NCBI RefSeq assembly: GCF_000931935.2
Contig: NZ_AZAC01000018.1
Span: 19,703 to 83,702, forward strand
Direction of reading: 5' to 3'
From: Dethiosulfatarculus sandiegensis
GTDB lineage: Bacteria > Desulfobacterota > Desulfarculia > Desulfarculales > Desulfarculaceae
Length of the DNA: 64,000 nucleotides
Under the pieces are notes generated by a model. That model was not told where the DNA came from. It did no database searches and saw only the letters and a program-made list of their open reading frames with translations. Of the stretch, positions 27,460-37,194 are shown piece after piece (positions within the stretch are counted from its first letter, which is position 1; each line of letters opens with the position of its first letter). A program made the translations under genes and the position numbers.

Positions 27460-27729
27460 GATAAATAAAACATCCCGGGTTGAGGCAAAGGGGGAGGGTG
27501 AAAATCACCGGAGTTATCTGGGGTGTGATCAGGTTTTGTCTGTTGTTTTTACTAAAGTTAACAAAACAACCTTGCTTATTCTAATGACTATTCTAATCCA
27601 GGCGTCTTTCCAATCTCCTGATAAAATCTTTTTCCACGGATTGGCAGGGTGTCACGTTTAGTGCTATTCCCGCTGTTTAATCCGGGAAATCTGTTTTCAG
27701 GGGATTTGGAAACCGCGATTTGCTCTTTG

Positions 27730-27783
27730 TCTGGGTGTAAGTGCAGTCGCTTAGTTTAGTTTTATCCAAAGGGGAGATCACAA
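27730..27783 (+). promoter_or_regulatory. Conserved leader of omptin gene 1
   Basis: TCTGGGTGTAA-TGCAGTCGC with a later GGGGAGAT Shine-Dalgarno recurs before omptin gene 2 (35018-35070). It is shared regulatory or 5' untranslated sequence. Confidence 0.5.
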
Positions 27784-28773
27784 TTGAAGAGAATCCTGAG
27801 CCTGCCCATATTCTGTCTTGTTTTGTGCTGCCTGTTTCTACTGCCTGACATCAGTTATGCGCAAGATGAATCACCTTTGGAACCGGACCAGGTGGTCTGG
27901 TCAGTCGAGGCCAAGGTGAAACAACTTTTTGACAGCTACACTTCTTATGAATTCGCTCATCCCGAAGTGCCGGTGTTATCGCCTTTGAGCCGTCTTGAGT
28001 TTTCCCTGAACAGCCTGTGGGGCGGGGTTGAGGTTAAGCGCTGGACGCCCAAATGGTCGGTCAGCCTGGAGGCAATGACCAATGTGCAGAAAAACATAGA
28101 TGGGATATTGGCTGATTCTGACTGGGAGAATCCATACCACCCCAAAAAGCGCACAATTTATTCAGAGAGCACTTTAAGGCTTGAACCCAGTTATATGGTG
28201 AACGCCTCGGCCGATGTCTCGGTGGCCCGTCTGCTTTCTCTGCCCAAGGGACTGGACCTGCGCCCCGCCGCCGGGATTCGCTGGCAGTATTTTCATTTTG
28301 TGGCTTGTGACGTCACTCAGTGGGAAAGTATGCCAGATGGTAGTACTTGGAGGTATCTTTTTGAAGGTGACGGAATCAGATTCAAGCAAACCTACTGGCA
28401 CTACTTTGCCGGTCTGCGCCTGGATTGGCAGCCCATGCCCGAGAAAAACCCCGGACTCAAACTGAGCCTCGAGGCGGATTGGGCCTATGTAAAGGGTAAA
28501 AACAAAGATCATCATCTGTTAAGGGAAGGCAACCGCATTACCGAAGAAACCACAGACGGCCATGCCTGGCACGCTGCCCTGAGTTTGGATGTACCTTTAA
28601 CCGAAAACTTCTCCATCGGGGCCCAGGCTGAATACATGACCATTGACACCAGCGGCTCGCATCGCTGGTTTAATGACGCACCGGGTTATGAGGTGGATGA
28701 AACCTGGAGCAACGGGGTTAATGTGTGGTCCCAGCAATGCAGTTTTAGCCTTATGTGCACCTATTACTTCTAA
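27784..28773 (+). CDS. Omptin-family outer-membrane protease, copy 1
   Basis: 329 residues from TTG 27784 with GGGGAG upstream. Signal peptide ~residues 1-26 (ISYAQ). Mature part is a beta barrel ending in a C-terminal Phe (CTYYF). The omptin active-site pairs are visible: D111-x-D113-W (ADSDW) and D242-x-H244 (KDHHLL), 131 residues apart, compared with 127 between D83 and D210 of OmpT. RITEE, GNR and the terminal strands also fit. Omptins cut peptides at the cell surface, typically between basic residues, and depend on LPS. Assignment by eye, but four catalytic residues in the right spacing make it fairly strong. Confidence 0.75.
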   Translation: MKRILSLPIFCLVLCCLFLLPDISYAQDESPLEPDQVVWSVEAKVKQLFDSYTSYEFAHPEVPVLSPLSRLEFSLNSLWGGVEVKRWTPKWSVSLEAMTNVQKNIDGILADSDWENPYHPKKRTIYSESTLRLEPSYMVNASADVSVARLLSLPKGLDLRPAAGIRWQYFHFVACDVTQWESMPDGSTWRYLFEGDGIRFKQTYWHYFAGLRLDWQPMPEKNPGLKLSLEADWAYVKGKNKDHHLLREGNRITEETTDGHAWHAALSLDVPLTENFSIGAQAEYMTIDTSGSHRWFNDAPGYEVDETWSNGVNVWSQQCSFSLMCTYYF

Positions 28774-28804
28774 GCTTTTTTGATGCTTGCATAGGCACGC
28801 CAAT

Positions 28805-28840
28805 AGCCCGCCCGACCGTAAAAAGGCCGGGCGGGCTTTA
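28805..28840 (+). terminator. Terminator of omptin gene 1
   Basis: AGCCCGCCCG pairs with CGGGCGGGCT, then TTTA. Confidence 0.8.
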
Positions 28841-29151
28841 TGTTTCAGGTGCCCCCCGTGAGCGTTTAATTCCAAGGCTTGTCTTTGGAAAAAGCCAAAC
28901 ACCTTGAATAAACATCCCCTTCAGATCTCCGCCCAACACCATTAAACAGCAAAACTTTTGAGTTAATTGCCGGGTCAGCTCCCCTGCCTTTGTTCTTTCA
29001 AAACATGATTGTTTCGTTAACACCTGGGCTTCCCATAGCCTTAAGGCTTCATTTGAGTTGCTTTATAATGTTAGGAGAGGTAAAAGTAACCGATAGTTTT
29101 TTCTCTCCGGCCCAAGTAAAGACCGGGAGCGATCTAAATTAGAGGGACGGC

Positions 29152-30117
29152 ATGCAACAAGGCACGGAAAAGGCCGCAATGAAGGTGGAGGGGCTGCAGG
29201 TCCCGGCCGGTATTGAAGGTCAGCATGTGGAGATAAAGCCGGGGCTGCGTCTGGTAATCTTGGATTCCCGGCTAAGGGAAGATCTTTGCCTGCATTTCGA
29301 GACCGAGGAAGCGCCCTATGAACTCACCTACCATCTGGACGGATTAATGCATTATTCCGTCAATAACAGCAAAGGGGGGAAATCGTTCTGGGGTAAACCG
29401 GGCTTTAACGTGGCATCTTCTTTTCCGTTTTCAGAAGGTACCATGGAATTCCCGGCTCAGGACCGGGTGCGCGCAATTGCCGTCCACATAGAACCCCAGG
29501 TTTTTTTAAGTTGCCTTGACGATCAGTCGGACTTAATTGCGCCGGAATTGGCAAGTGTCTTTGAAAACGGCTGCTTTTCTCATTATTTTCAGCCCTTCGG
29601 CATGCTTCCTTCCATGTCGCTTGCCGCAAATCAAATCCTGGAGTGTCCTTTTCATGGTTCCGCCCGCAAGCTGTTCCTTGAAAGCAAGACCCTTGAACTA
29701 TTAGTTTTGCATTTGACTCAACTATTGCTAAAAAGCTCCCGGAAAATGAGTGAGCCAAATGTGGGCCGTCTGGATCGCACACGCATTCAAAAGGCCCGCG
29801 ATTACCTTTTAGAGGATTTTCAGAATCCTCCTTCCCTGTTTCAACTCGCCAGTCTGGTGGGAATGACCCACACCAAATTGAACAGGGGATTCAAAGCTAT
29901 TTACGGCACCACGGTTTTCGGTTATTTGCGGCAACACCGCCTGGAACAGAGTCGGCTAATGATGGAGACCGCTGAGATGAACATAGCGGAAATAGCCTAT
30001 GCCACCGGTTTCAGCAGCCCAAGCCATTTTGCCAAGGCCTTTTTAAACCATTTCGGGATCCAACCCAGTGCATACCTTAAGGAAATCACCCAACGCCGCT
30101 TCATCTGCCTTAAGTAA
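29152..30117 (+). CDS. AraC-family transcriptional regulator (PchR-like)
   Basis: 321 residues, ATG 29152 with GAGGGA upstream. The N-terminal ~210 residues form a sensing domain; the C-terminal ~100 have two helix-turn-helix motifs: PPSLFQLASLVGMTHTKLNR and MNIAEIAYATGFSSPSHFAK, with the AraC ending FGIQPSAYLKE. Regulators of this type (PchR, YbtA) bind ferri-siderophores and switch on uptake genes. It precedes a methyltransferase, an MFS carrier and a TonB receptor on the same strand, which supports that role. Confidence 0.88.
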   Translation: MQQGTEKAAMKVEGLQVPAGIEGQHVEIKPGLRLVILDSRLREDLCLHFETEEAPYELTYHLDGLMHYSVNNSKGGKSFWGKPGFNVASSFPFSEGTMEFPAQDRVRAIAVHIEPQVFLSCLDDQSDLIAPELASVFENGCFSHYFQPFGMLPSMSLAANQILECPFHGSARKLFLESKTLELLVLHLTQLLLKSSRKMSEPNVGRLDRTRIQKARDYLLEDFQNPPSLFQLASLVGMTHTKLNRGFKAIYGTTVFGYLRQHRLEQSRLMMETAEMNIAEIAYATGFSSPSHFAKAFLNHFGIQPSAYLKEITQRRFICLK

Positions 30118-30346
30118 CCCCTCGATTATTCCTTAAACACCTGAATAAATGCAGCCATTCTTAATAAAGATAGAATTTTTGCATTTTTTTTGGGGTCGTT
30201 CATTAAATGACAGGAAAAAATCAGCAGGTGTTAGACCGGAGCCATAACTATTTTATAAATTCCCGGTCAAAAGAAGCTGACCAAGTACACACGCCGGATA
30301 AGGCTTTCCTATTTAATTGACTGATTTTAAAAAGAAAAGGTATGCC

Positions 30347-31372
30347 ATGAGGAAAATGCCATCTGTTGATCTCAATTACTCCCCTCTGCACGAAATCGCC
30401 ATGGGTCCGATAAAGGCCGCGCTTATGAACTGCGCCATCAAATATAAGGTGTTCGACCAATTGACCACACCCCGGACACCTCGGGAGGTGGCCGGAAAAT
30501 TGGGGTTTCACCCTGATAACACAAGAAGGCTGTTGGATGCCCTCACCACCATTGATCTTTTGCACAAAAAGGCGGGCTTTTATTGCAACCAGCCCCTGGC
30601 CCAGGCTTTTTTGGTCTCTGATTCCGGAACCTCAGTCTCCCGCTTGATGATGCAGACACAGCATGAGGGCTTAAATCCCCTGGAAAAGCTGGAACAATTG
30701 GTTGCCAAAGGCCCCATGGGCCAAGATGAGGCGATCGACCTTGCCGATGAAAAAATGTGGACAGAAGAGGTCAAGAGTTCCGCCGGTTGGGTCTTTGGAG
30801 GTGTAGGACAGCTCGTTGCCGGGATTATCGCCGAACTGCCGGGTTTCTCTTCCTTTGAAAAGATGCTTGATCTGGGTTGCGGTCACGGCGTTTTTTCCCT
30901 TTTTATTCTTGATAAAAATCCTGACCTAAAAGGCGTATTAATGGACAGGGCGCCGGTTCTCGATGCTGCCGCTGAAATCGTAAGCGCCTATCAAGCCAAA
31001 GAAAGGGTTGATTTTCTGGCCGGTGACTACCTTGCCGACCAACTCGGTGCGGGCTATGACCTGGTATACGCCAGCGCCACCCTCAACTTTGCCCTGGGAA
31101 CCCTGGATTCGCTTTTTACAAAGATTTTCCATTCACTTAAACCGGGCGGGTATTTTGTCAGTTTCCAGGACGGCATGACCGAAGAGCAAACCAAACCCGA
31201 CACCATGCTCGGGGCGGTGATTCCTTCCATGATGATGGGGCATGATTACTGCTTTCCCCAAGGCATGATTGCTGAAACCGCAATCTCTTGCGGATTCCAA
31301 AAAGTCCGGTCCAAAACTCTAAAAACTCCCATCGGCGAAATGGATATCGATATATGCCAAAAGGGCGGCTAA
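30347..31372 (+). CDS. O-methyltransferase-like protein (Methyltransf_2 family)
   Basis: 341 residues from ATG 30347 (AGAAAAGG 6 nt upstream; a TTG at 30317 is the longer alternative). It has an N-terminal winged-helix dimerisation domain (PREVAGKLGFHPDNTRRLLDAL) and a C-terminal Rossmann domain with MLDLGCGHGVFSL and LKPGGYFVSF. Members methylate hydroxyl groups of small molecules. Between the AraC regulator and the siderophore-type carrier, it may modify or degrade an imported chelator. Confidence 0.82.
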   Translation: MRKMPSVDLNYSPLHEIAMGPIKAALMNCAIKYKVFDQLTTPRTPREVAGKLGFHPDNTRRLLDALTTIDLLHKKAGFYCNQPLAQAFLVSDSGTSVSRLMMQTQHEGLNPLEKLEQLVAKGPMGQDEAIDLADEKMWTEEVKSSAGWVFGGVGQLVAGIIAELPGFSSFEKMLDLGCGHGVFSLFILDKNPDLKGVLMDRAPVLDAAAEIVSAYQAKERVDFLAGDYLADQLGAGYDLVYASATLNFALGTLDSLFTKIFHSLKPGGYFVSFQDGMTEEQTKPDTMLGAVIPSMMMGHDYCFPQGMIAETAISCGFQKVRSKTLKTPIGEMDIDICQKGG

Positions 31373-31427
31373 GGTCCGGCTTGAAGAGGGATTACTTTCA
31401 TAAATTTCACTAACTCTCTGGTTAAAG

Positions 31428-32699
31428 ATGACTTTATCTAAAGAAGCCAAGGTGCTGGCATCGCCCGGTATTGGATTCAAGCTGTTCCTGCTGCTTTCGG
31501 CCTACATCTGCCAGGCCGTTCCCATTGGCTTTTGCTGGGTGGGGCTGCCGGTCATTTTCAGGCAGACCGGCGCGGGGTTACAGGTTATAGGCTGGCTTTC
31601 CATGCTGTATCTGCCCTGGGCGCTCAAGTTTCTCTGGTCGCCTGTTATCGACCGGGTTTACAGCGAGCGCCTGGGGAGAAGGCGCACCTGGATTTTTCCG
31701 CTTCAGTGGGGGGCTGCCTTGTTGCTTATCCTGTTGGCCGCCTTTCCGCCCATGAACTCGCCTTACGTGGGTTTTCTGATGATGCTGGCCCTTAATTTCG
31801 TTTACGCCACCAATGATATTGCCGTGGACGGATATGCCACAGACATTCTCAGGCCCGAGGAAAGGGCCTGGGGAAACACGGTGCAGATGGTCAGCATGTG
31901 TCTGGGCCATATGATCGGCGGCGGGGGATTTGTGATGCTCTATGGCTATGCGGGCTGGCAGAGCACCTTGGGGGCAATGGCCGGGCTCACCCTTCTCTTG
32001 ATCCTGCCCTTAGTGCTGCATCGGGAGATCTCTCCCGTCAACCAGGGCGAGGCCTCTGCCCGCAATGCACCACATCCGCGCATCCTGCCTTTTCTGAAGG
32101 CCCGAAGAACCCGTCTGGTTTTGCTTTGGCTGCTTCTGGTCGGCGTGATCTCCCAGGCCGGTTTTTACATGCGCATGCCTTTGCTCACGGATCTTGGTTT
32201 TCAAAGCGGCCAAATAGGATCTCTGCTTTTGGTTTACGGCTACCCCTTGGGCATTTTAGGTGCCGTGATTGGCGGCGCGGTGCTAAGGGGAGCGGGCCCA
32301 AGGGTGCTGCTCTATGGGGGCGGTTTGACAGCCTCAGCTGTTGCATTGCTTACGGTCCACACCGTCTCCGGATCCGCACTGTTCGGCAATGAGATTGAAC
32401 TGACCGTGGCCTTGGAGAATTTGCTTTTGGGCGCAATGCAGGTGCTGGCCTACACCGTCATCATGGCGCTCAGCGCCGGGCCTCAGGCGGGAACCAACTA
32501 CGCGGTGTTGTGCAGCGCCTTTCATCTTATTTTCCTGTGCCAGGCCCCTTTGGTGGGGGCAATTGCGGATTCGCTCAACTATGAAAGCCTTTATCTGCTA
32601 TTGGCTGTGGTCTTTATTGTTTTCTCGCTCTTGGCCAATACGGTTTTCCGCCGCATCGGTCATGTCTTGATTCCGGTTAAAGCCGGGAAGGAGTTTTAA
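31428..32699 (+). CDS. MFS transporter, AmpG/RhtX-FptX-like
   Basis: 423 residues with 12 hydrophobic segments. LPWALKFLWSPVIDR and ERLGRRRTW in the first half, and TNDIAVDGYATD after TM4, are characteristic of the AmpG/PAT group that includes siderophore importers FptX and RhtX. The stop is immediately followed by the ATG of the TonB receptor. It likely moves a ferri-siderophore or similar ligand across the inner membrane after receptor uptake. A muropeptide permease is the alternative. Confidence 0.8.
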   Translation: MTLSKEAKVLASPGIGFKLFLLLSAYICQAVPIGFCWVGLPVIFRQTGAGLQVIGWLSMLYLPWALKFLWSPVIDRVYSERLGRRRTWIFPLQWGAALLLILLAAFPPMNSPYVGFLMMLALNFVYATNDIAVDGYATDILRPEERAWGNTVQMVSMCLGHMIGGGGFVMLYGYAGWQSTLGAMAGLTLLLILPLVLHREISPVNQGEASARNAPHPRILPFLKARRTRLVLLWLLLVGVISQAGFYMRMPLLTDLGFQSGQIGSLLLVYGYPLGILGAVIGGAVLRGAGPRVLLYGGGLTASAVALLTVHTVSGSALFGNEIELTVALENLLLGAMQVLAYTVIMALSAGPQAGTNYAVLCSAFHLIFLCQAPLVGAIADSLNYESLYLLLAVVFIVFSLLANTVFRRIGHVLIPVKAGKEF

Positions 32700-34799
32700 A
32701 TGGAAATGTCACGCCCGGTTAAGCCGGTTTTGTGGGGTTTTGTTGCTTTAGTTGCGGTTTTCCTTTGCGCTGGAACAGTTATGGCCAAAGAAAAAACTTT
32801 GCGCCTGGAATCGGTGATGGTGACAGCTGAAAAAAGAAAGGCTGATCTTCAGGATATTCCTTCCAGCATTTCGGCTTTTTCCGAGACGGATATTGAGGAC
32901 GCCAGGATTCAGACGATTCAGGATCTGTCGCGGCTCACGCCCAACATGTACATTGCCAATTGGGGAATAAGGGGAACCTCCTATGTCTTTATTCGGGGAA
33001 TCGGTGCGGTGAATAATGAGCCCGCCGTGGGGTATTACGTTGACGGCGTGGGCTACATGGACAGCCGCGCCTTTGACAGCAACTTATACGATATAGAGCG
33101 GATCGAAGTTCTACGCGGCCCCCAGGGCACCCTTTATGGGCGCAACTCGTTGGCCGGGGTGATTAATATCATCACCCAAAAGCCGGATAATGAAACCCGC
33201 ATGGGTGTTGACCTTACCGCCGGTAATTATAATAACTATCAGGGTGTTGCCCGCCTGGCGCTTCCCCTGGTGCAGGATAGGCTCTTTTTAGGCATGGCGG
33301 GAAATTTCGAGTCCAGAGACGGTTATACTGAAAATGACTATCTTGATCAGGACGTGGATAACCACCAGGCCTTTAACGGCCGGGTCCGCATGCGTTTCAC
33401 ACCCACCGAGAACTTGGATATCACGGCCAATATAGACGGCGAAAAGATCGATGACGGAGCCTTTCCCCTGGGGCGGCTCGAGGCTCTGAGAAAAAGACCC
33501 CGCCATATTGCCTATGACTACGAGGGCAGCTATAAACGCGACGGCTGGGGAAGCTCTTTGAATGTGGCCTACGGCACTCCCTGGTTTAAACTCACTTCAA
33601 TCACAGCCTTTCGCAAATTTGACGACAGCGCGGACAATGATCAGGACTTCACCATACTGCCTTTGATCACCGCAGATGAAACCATAGACGATGAGCAGTT
33701 CACCCAGGAACTGCGCTTCGCTTCACCCAACTCGAATAGCGATCTTAAATGGCTGGCCGGATTTTTCGGGTTCAACAAGAAAAAGAAGCATAACTTGCAT
33801 CTGGGTTTTGCTCCCGGCGTGGCTATTCCCTGGCTTCCTCTGGACCGGGTGACGGATTCGGACCTCACCACCAGCGGGATGGCCTTTTTCGGGCAGGCCA
33901 CCTACACCCTGTACGAAAACCTGGATCTGACCTTTGGGCTTCGCTATGACTATGAAAAGGCGGATATCGATAATGTCATGACCATGAAGTCAAACGGCTA
34001 TTCCTTGGGTGGAGACAAAATGAGTGAATCGGAAAACAGCGATGCTTTCCTGCCCAAGCTTCAAATAGCCTATCACTGGACGACCGGTTTCATGAGTTAC
34101 GCCGGAGTCAGCAGGGGGTATCGGAGCGGGGGCTTTAACACCGCTTATATGGATGCTTCGGATATTCACTTTGACCCAGAATACAGCTGGAACTATGAGA
34201 TCGGGTTCAAGTCTTCCTGGTTGGATAACCGTCTGAAAGTCAATACTTCTCTCTTCTTTATCGATCTTGAGGACCAGCAGGTGGTCCAACTGCTTCCCTC
34301 TGCCGATACCGTGATCAGAAACGCGGGCAAGTCCCGCAGCATGGGCATGGAAATGGACTTGATAGCCATTTTATGCAAAGGGCTGACCTTAGATGCCGGT
34401 TTTGGTTACACTGATGCCGAATATCGTGAATACAAAGATTCCCTGGCCGGGACTGACTATTCAGGCAACACCACCATCATGGCGCCGGAATATACCTACA
34501 ACCTGGGATTGGAATACAGGAAAGACCTGAGCAAGACCTGGGGATTTTTTGCGCGCACCGAGCTCATCGGCATTGGCCCGTTTTACTGGAATGACGCCAA
34601 CAACCTCAAGCAGGACGCCTATCAGCTGGTCAACCTGAATCTGGGCCTTGAGCGAGACAATATTGACCTTATTTTATGGTCCCGCAATCTGTTCGATGAA
34701 GAGTATGAGGCTGTTGCCTTTGAGTTCCCCGGTTCAGATCCTGTGGGCCAGTCGGGGGATCCGCTCACCTTTGGAGTAACTTTGAGGATGAGATTTTAG
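32700..34799 (+). CDS. TonB-dependent siderophore receptor
   Basis: 699 residues. Signal peptide ~residues 1-30. TonB box-like LESVMVTAEKRKADLQDIPS, plug motif IERIEVLRGPQGTLYGRNSL and INIITQKP, and a 22-stranded barrel with the late GYRSGGFN and DPEYSWNYEIGFKSSWLDNR motifs, ending in MRF. Similar in layout to FyuA-type receptors. ATG directly follows the MFS stop (TAAATG), so the two are co-translated. No internal stop, unlike the receptor at 21948. Confidence 0.92.
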   Translation: MEMSRPVKPVLWGFVALVAVFLCAGTVMAKEKTLRLESVMVTAEKRKADLQDIPSSISAFSETDIEDARIQTIQDLSRLTPNMYIANWGIRGTSYVFIRGIGAVNNEPAVGYYVDGVGYMDSRAFDSNLYDIERIEVLRGPQGTLYGRNSLAGVINIITQKPDNETRMGVDLTAGNYNNYQGVARLALPLVQDRLFLGMAGNFESRDGYTENDYLDQDVDNHQAFNGRVRMRFTPTENLDITANIDGEKIDDGAFPLGRLEALRKRPRHIAYDYEGSYKRDGWGSSLNVAYGTPWFKLTSITAFRKFDDSADNDQDFTILPLITADETIDDEQFTQELRFASPNSNSDLKWLAGFFGFNKKKKHNLHLGFAPGVAIPWLPLDRVTDSDLTTSGMAFFGQATYTLYENLDLTFGLRYDYEKADIDNVMTMKSNGYSLGGDKMSESENSDAFLPKLQIAYHWTTGFMSYAGVSRGYRSGGFNTAYMDASDIHFDPEYSWNYEIGFKSSWLDNRLKVNTSLFFIDLEDQQVVQLLPSADTVIRNAGKSRSMGMEMDLIAILCKGLTLDAGFGYTDAEYREYKDSLAGTDYSGNTTIMAPEYTYNLGLEYRKDLSKTWGFFARTELIGIGPFYWNDANNLKQDAYQLVNLNLGLERDNIDLILWSRNLFDEEYEAVAFEFPGSDPVGQSGDPLTFGVTLRMRF

Positions 34800-34853
34800 G
34801 AGTTTGTAAAAAAGTTTAAATTACAGTAACTTGTGTTTTTATTAAGAATAACT

Positions 34854-34894
34854 AACGGACCTTGTGGGAAAATTTTCCATAAGGTCCGTTTTTT
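34854..34894 (+). terminator. Terminator of the siderophore cassette
   Basis: AACGGACCTT pairs with AAGGTCCGTT, then TTTT. Confidence 0.88.
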
Positions 34895-35017
34895 GAACAC
34901 AAGCCCCAATAGGGTTGGCTTAAATAAACTCCTCTTCAAAGGTTTATTCCCCCTGCTCTTTTGCCCAAGCGCTATCCAGAACAACTGATAGAATCCTGCT
35001 TTGTGGACTGCTACTTA

Positions 35018-35070
35018 TCTGGGTGTAATTGCAGTCGCGAACTCAATTTTGTTTTAGAGGGGAGATCTAA
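35018..35070 (+). promoter_or_regulatory. Conserved leader of omptin gene 2
   Basis: TCTGGGTGTAATTGCAGTCGC and AGGGGAGATC match the leader of gene 1 at 27730-27783. Confidence 0.5.
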
Positions 35071-36060
35071 GTGAAGAGGATCCAAAAACTGTCCATATCT
35101 TGCCTTGCCTTGTGTTGTCTGTTCTTGCTGTCTGCGGTCTGTTACGCGGAAGATGAGCCAAAAGCCGAACCCAACCAGGCGGACTGGTCGGTTGAAGCAA
35201 AGGTGAAACAGCTTTTTGACAGCCATACCTCTTATGAATTCGGTGACTCTGAGATGCCTGTTTTATCGCCCATGAGCCGTCTTGAGTTTTCCCTGGACAG
35301 CTTGTGGGGCGGGGTTGAGGTTAAGCGCTGGACGCCCAAGTGGTCGGTCAGCCTGGAGGCAATGACCAATGTGCAAAAAAACGTAAATGGGATAATGGCT
35401 GATTCTGACTGGGAGAATCCATATCATCCCAAAATGCGCACAACCTATTCGGAGAGCACCTTAAGGCTTGAGTCCAGTTATATGGTAAACGCCTCGGCCG
35501 ATGTTTCCGTGGCCCGCCTGTTTTCTTTGCCCAAGGGACTGGACCTTCGCCCCGCCGCCGGGATTCGCTGGCAGTATTTTCATTTTGTGACTTCTGACCT
35601 CAACCAATGGGGTATTCTGCCCGATGGTAGAATTTATAAAATGTATATTCCCGGTGACGGAATCAGATTCAAGCAGACCTATTGGCACTACTTTGCCGGT
35701 CTGCGCCTGGATTGGCAGCCAATGCCCGAGGAAAATCCCGGACTCAAACTGAGCCTTGAGGCGGATTGGGCCTATGTAAAGGGTAAAAACAAAGATCATC
35801 ATCTGTTAAGGGAAGGCAACCGCATTACCGAAGAAACCACAGACGGCCATGCCTGGCACGCCGCCCTGAGTTTGGATGTGCCTTTAACCGAAAACTTCTC
35901 CATCGGGGCCCAGGCTGAATACATGACCATTGACACCAGCGGCTCGCATCGCTGGTTTAATGACGCACCGGGTTATGAGGTGGATGAAACCTGGAGCACC
36001 GGGGTTAATGTGTGGTCTCAACAATGCAGTTTCAGCCTTATGTGCACCTATTATTTTTAA
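35071..36060 (+). CDS. Omptin-family outer-membrane protease, copy 2
   Basis: 329 residues from GTG 35071, same length as copy 1. Active-site pairs D111/D113 and D242/H244 are conserved. The proteins are nearly identical except for the signal peptide, residues ~27-60 and a loop at ~173-196 (ILPDGRIYKMYIPG against SMPDGSTWRYLFEG). The last ~370 bp of the two genes are almost identical in DNA. The two copies flank the siderophore cassette, which points to duplication or gene conversion. Confidence 0.75.
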   Translation: MKRIQKLSISCLALCCLFLLSAVCYAEDEPKAEPNQADWSVEAKVKQLFDSHTSYEFGDSEMPVLSPMSRLEFSLDSLWGGVEVKRWTPKWSVSLEAMTNVQKNVNGIMADSDWENPYHPKMRTTYSESTLRLESSYMVNASADVSVARLFSLPKGLDLRPAAGIRWQYFHFVTSDLNQWGILPDGRIYKMYIPGDGIRFKQTYWHYFAGLRLDWQPMPEENPGLKLSLEADWAYVKGKNKDHHLLREGNRITEETTDGHAWHAALSLDVPLTENFSIGAQAEYMTIDTSGSHRWFNDAPGYEVDETWSTGVNVWSQQCSFSLMCTYYF

Positions 36061-36095
36061 GCGTCTCTTGAACTTGGATTTAAGTTAAATAAAAT

Positions 36096-36134
36096 CCCGC
36101 CCGGCCCCAAACGGGTCCGGGCGGGTCTCGTTTT
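36096..36134. terminator. Terminator between omptin gene 2 and asparaginase
   Basis: CCCGCCCGG pairs with CCGGGCGGG; T residues follow on the plus strand. It lies between convergent genes and may serve both. Confidence 0.75.
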
Positions 36135-37194
36135 ACTGAAACAACCCCCTCAGTTTTTCAGCCTCTTTCACCTGGGGCAAAGCCAGCATCAACAAAAGAC
36201 GGGCCTTGGGGCCGCGCAAATCCCGGCTCAATATAGCCCCCGCTTTTTCAAGCCGGCTGCCTCCGCCCACATCACCATAGCCCCCGTGTACTGGTTCATA
36301 GGGCACCCGGGTGGTGATCACCACGGTAATTTTTTGGGCCAACGCCTGCTTTACGGCCTGGAAAACCTTGGGGTTGACATTGCCCTGGCCCAGGGCCTCC
36401 AGCACTATGGCTTGTGCGCCTTGCTTGACAGCGGCCCGGATCATGGCCCCGTCATCACCGGCAAAGGTGGTGATCAAAGACACCTTTGCCATCTCTTTAG
36501 GCAAGGGCAGGTGGGGCTGACGCAGGCGTTTATTAAAGAAGCGGATTTCACCGCCGATTATATTGCCCAGGGCACCCTGCCAGCCGCAGTTAAAGGTCTG
36601 CACTGTGCTGGTGCGGGTTTTTTCCACGCAGCGCGCAGCCCAGATATATTGGTTAAGGACCACCATGACCCCCCGGTTGCGGGCCGATGAGGACGCTGCC
36701 AGGCATACGGCGTCCCTTATATTGGCCGGACCGTCCGGGCTCAAATCAGATGCCCCTCGCATGGCCCCCACCAGGACAACCGGTTTGACTGATCTTAGGG
36801 TGACATCCAGGAAAAACGCGGCCTCGGCCATGGTGTCCGTACCATGGGTCACCACCACTCCGGCCACTTCCTGTTTTTCAAGGGTTGAATTTATTTCCCG
36901 GCTAAGCTTGGCCCATATCCGGGGTGTCATGTGTGAACTGTCGATATTGCTGAATTCCTTGACCTTGATTCCAGCCAGTTTTGAAAGGTCCGGCACTGCC
37001 TTAAGCAGATCTTTACCGGAAACCGCAGGCACCAGGGCCCCGGTCTGCGGGTCTTTTTTTTCGGCTATGGTGCCGCCTGTGGTAACCACCACCACCAAAG
37101 GCAACTCGCCCTGGGCCAGGACGGGCCTGGGTCCTGTTTGTATGGCCGCAAAAATAAAGAAAAAAACAACCCAGAAAAATATTTGTCTCTTCAT
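36133..37194 (-). CDS. ansB: Periplasmic (type II) L-asparaginase
   Basis: 353 residues, ATG 37194. Signal peptide ~residues 1-28 (PVLAQ). Active-site motif 1 VVTTGGTIAE (T42) and motif 2 VVTHGTDTMAEAAFF with its Thr-Asp pair, then GAMRGASDLSPDGPAN. It hydrolyses asparagine (and often glutamine) to the acid and ammonia in the periplasm. It is monocistronic, convergent with omptin gene 2. Confidence 0.93.
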   Translation of the reverse strand: MKRQIFFWVVFFFIFAAIQTGPRPVLAQGELPLVVVVTTGGTIAEKKDPQTGALVPAVSGKDLLKAVPDLSKLAGIKVKEFSNIDSSHMTPRIWAKLSREINSTLEKQEVAGVVVTHGTDTMAEAAFFLDVTLRSVKPVVLVGAMRGASDLSPDGPANIRDAVCLAASSSARNRGVMVVLNQYIWAARCVEKTRTSTVQTFNCGWQGALGNIIGGEIRFFNKRLRQPHLPLPKEMAKVSLITTFAGDDGAMIRAAVKQGAQAIVLEALGQGNVNPKVFQAVKQALAQKITVVITTRVPYEPVHGGYGDVGGGSRLEKAGAILSRDLRGPKARLLLMLALPQVKEAEKLRGLFQ

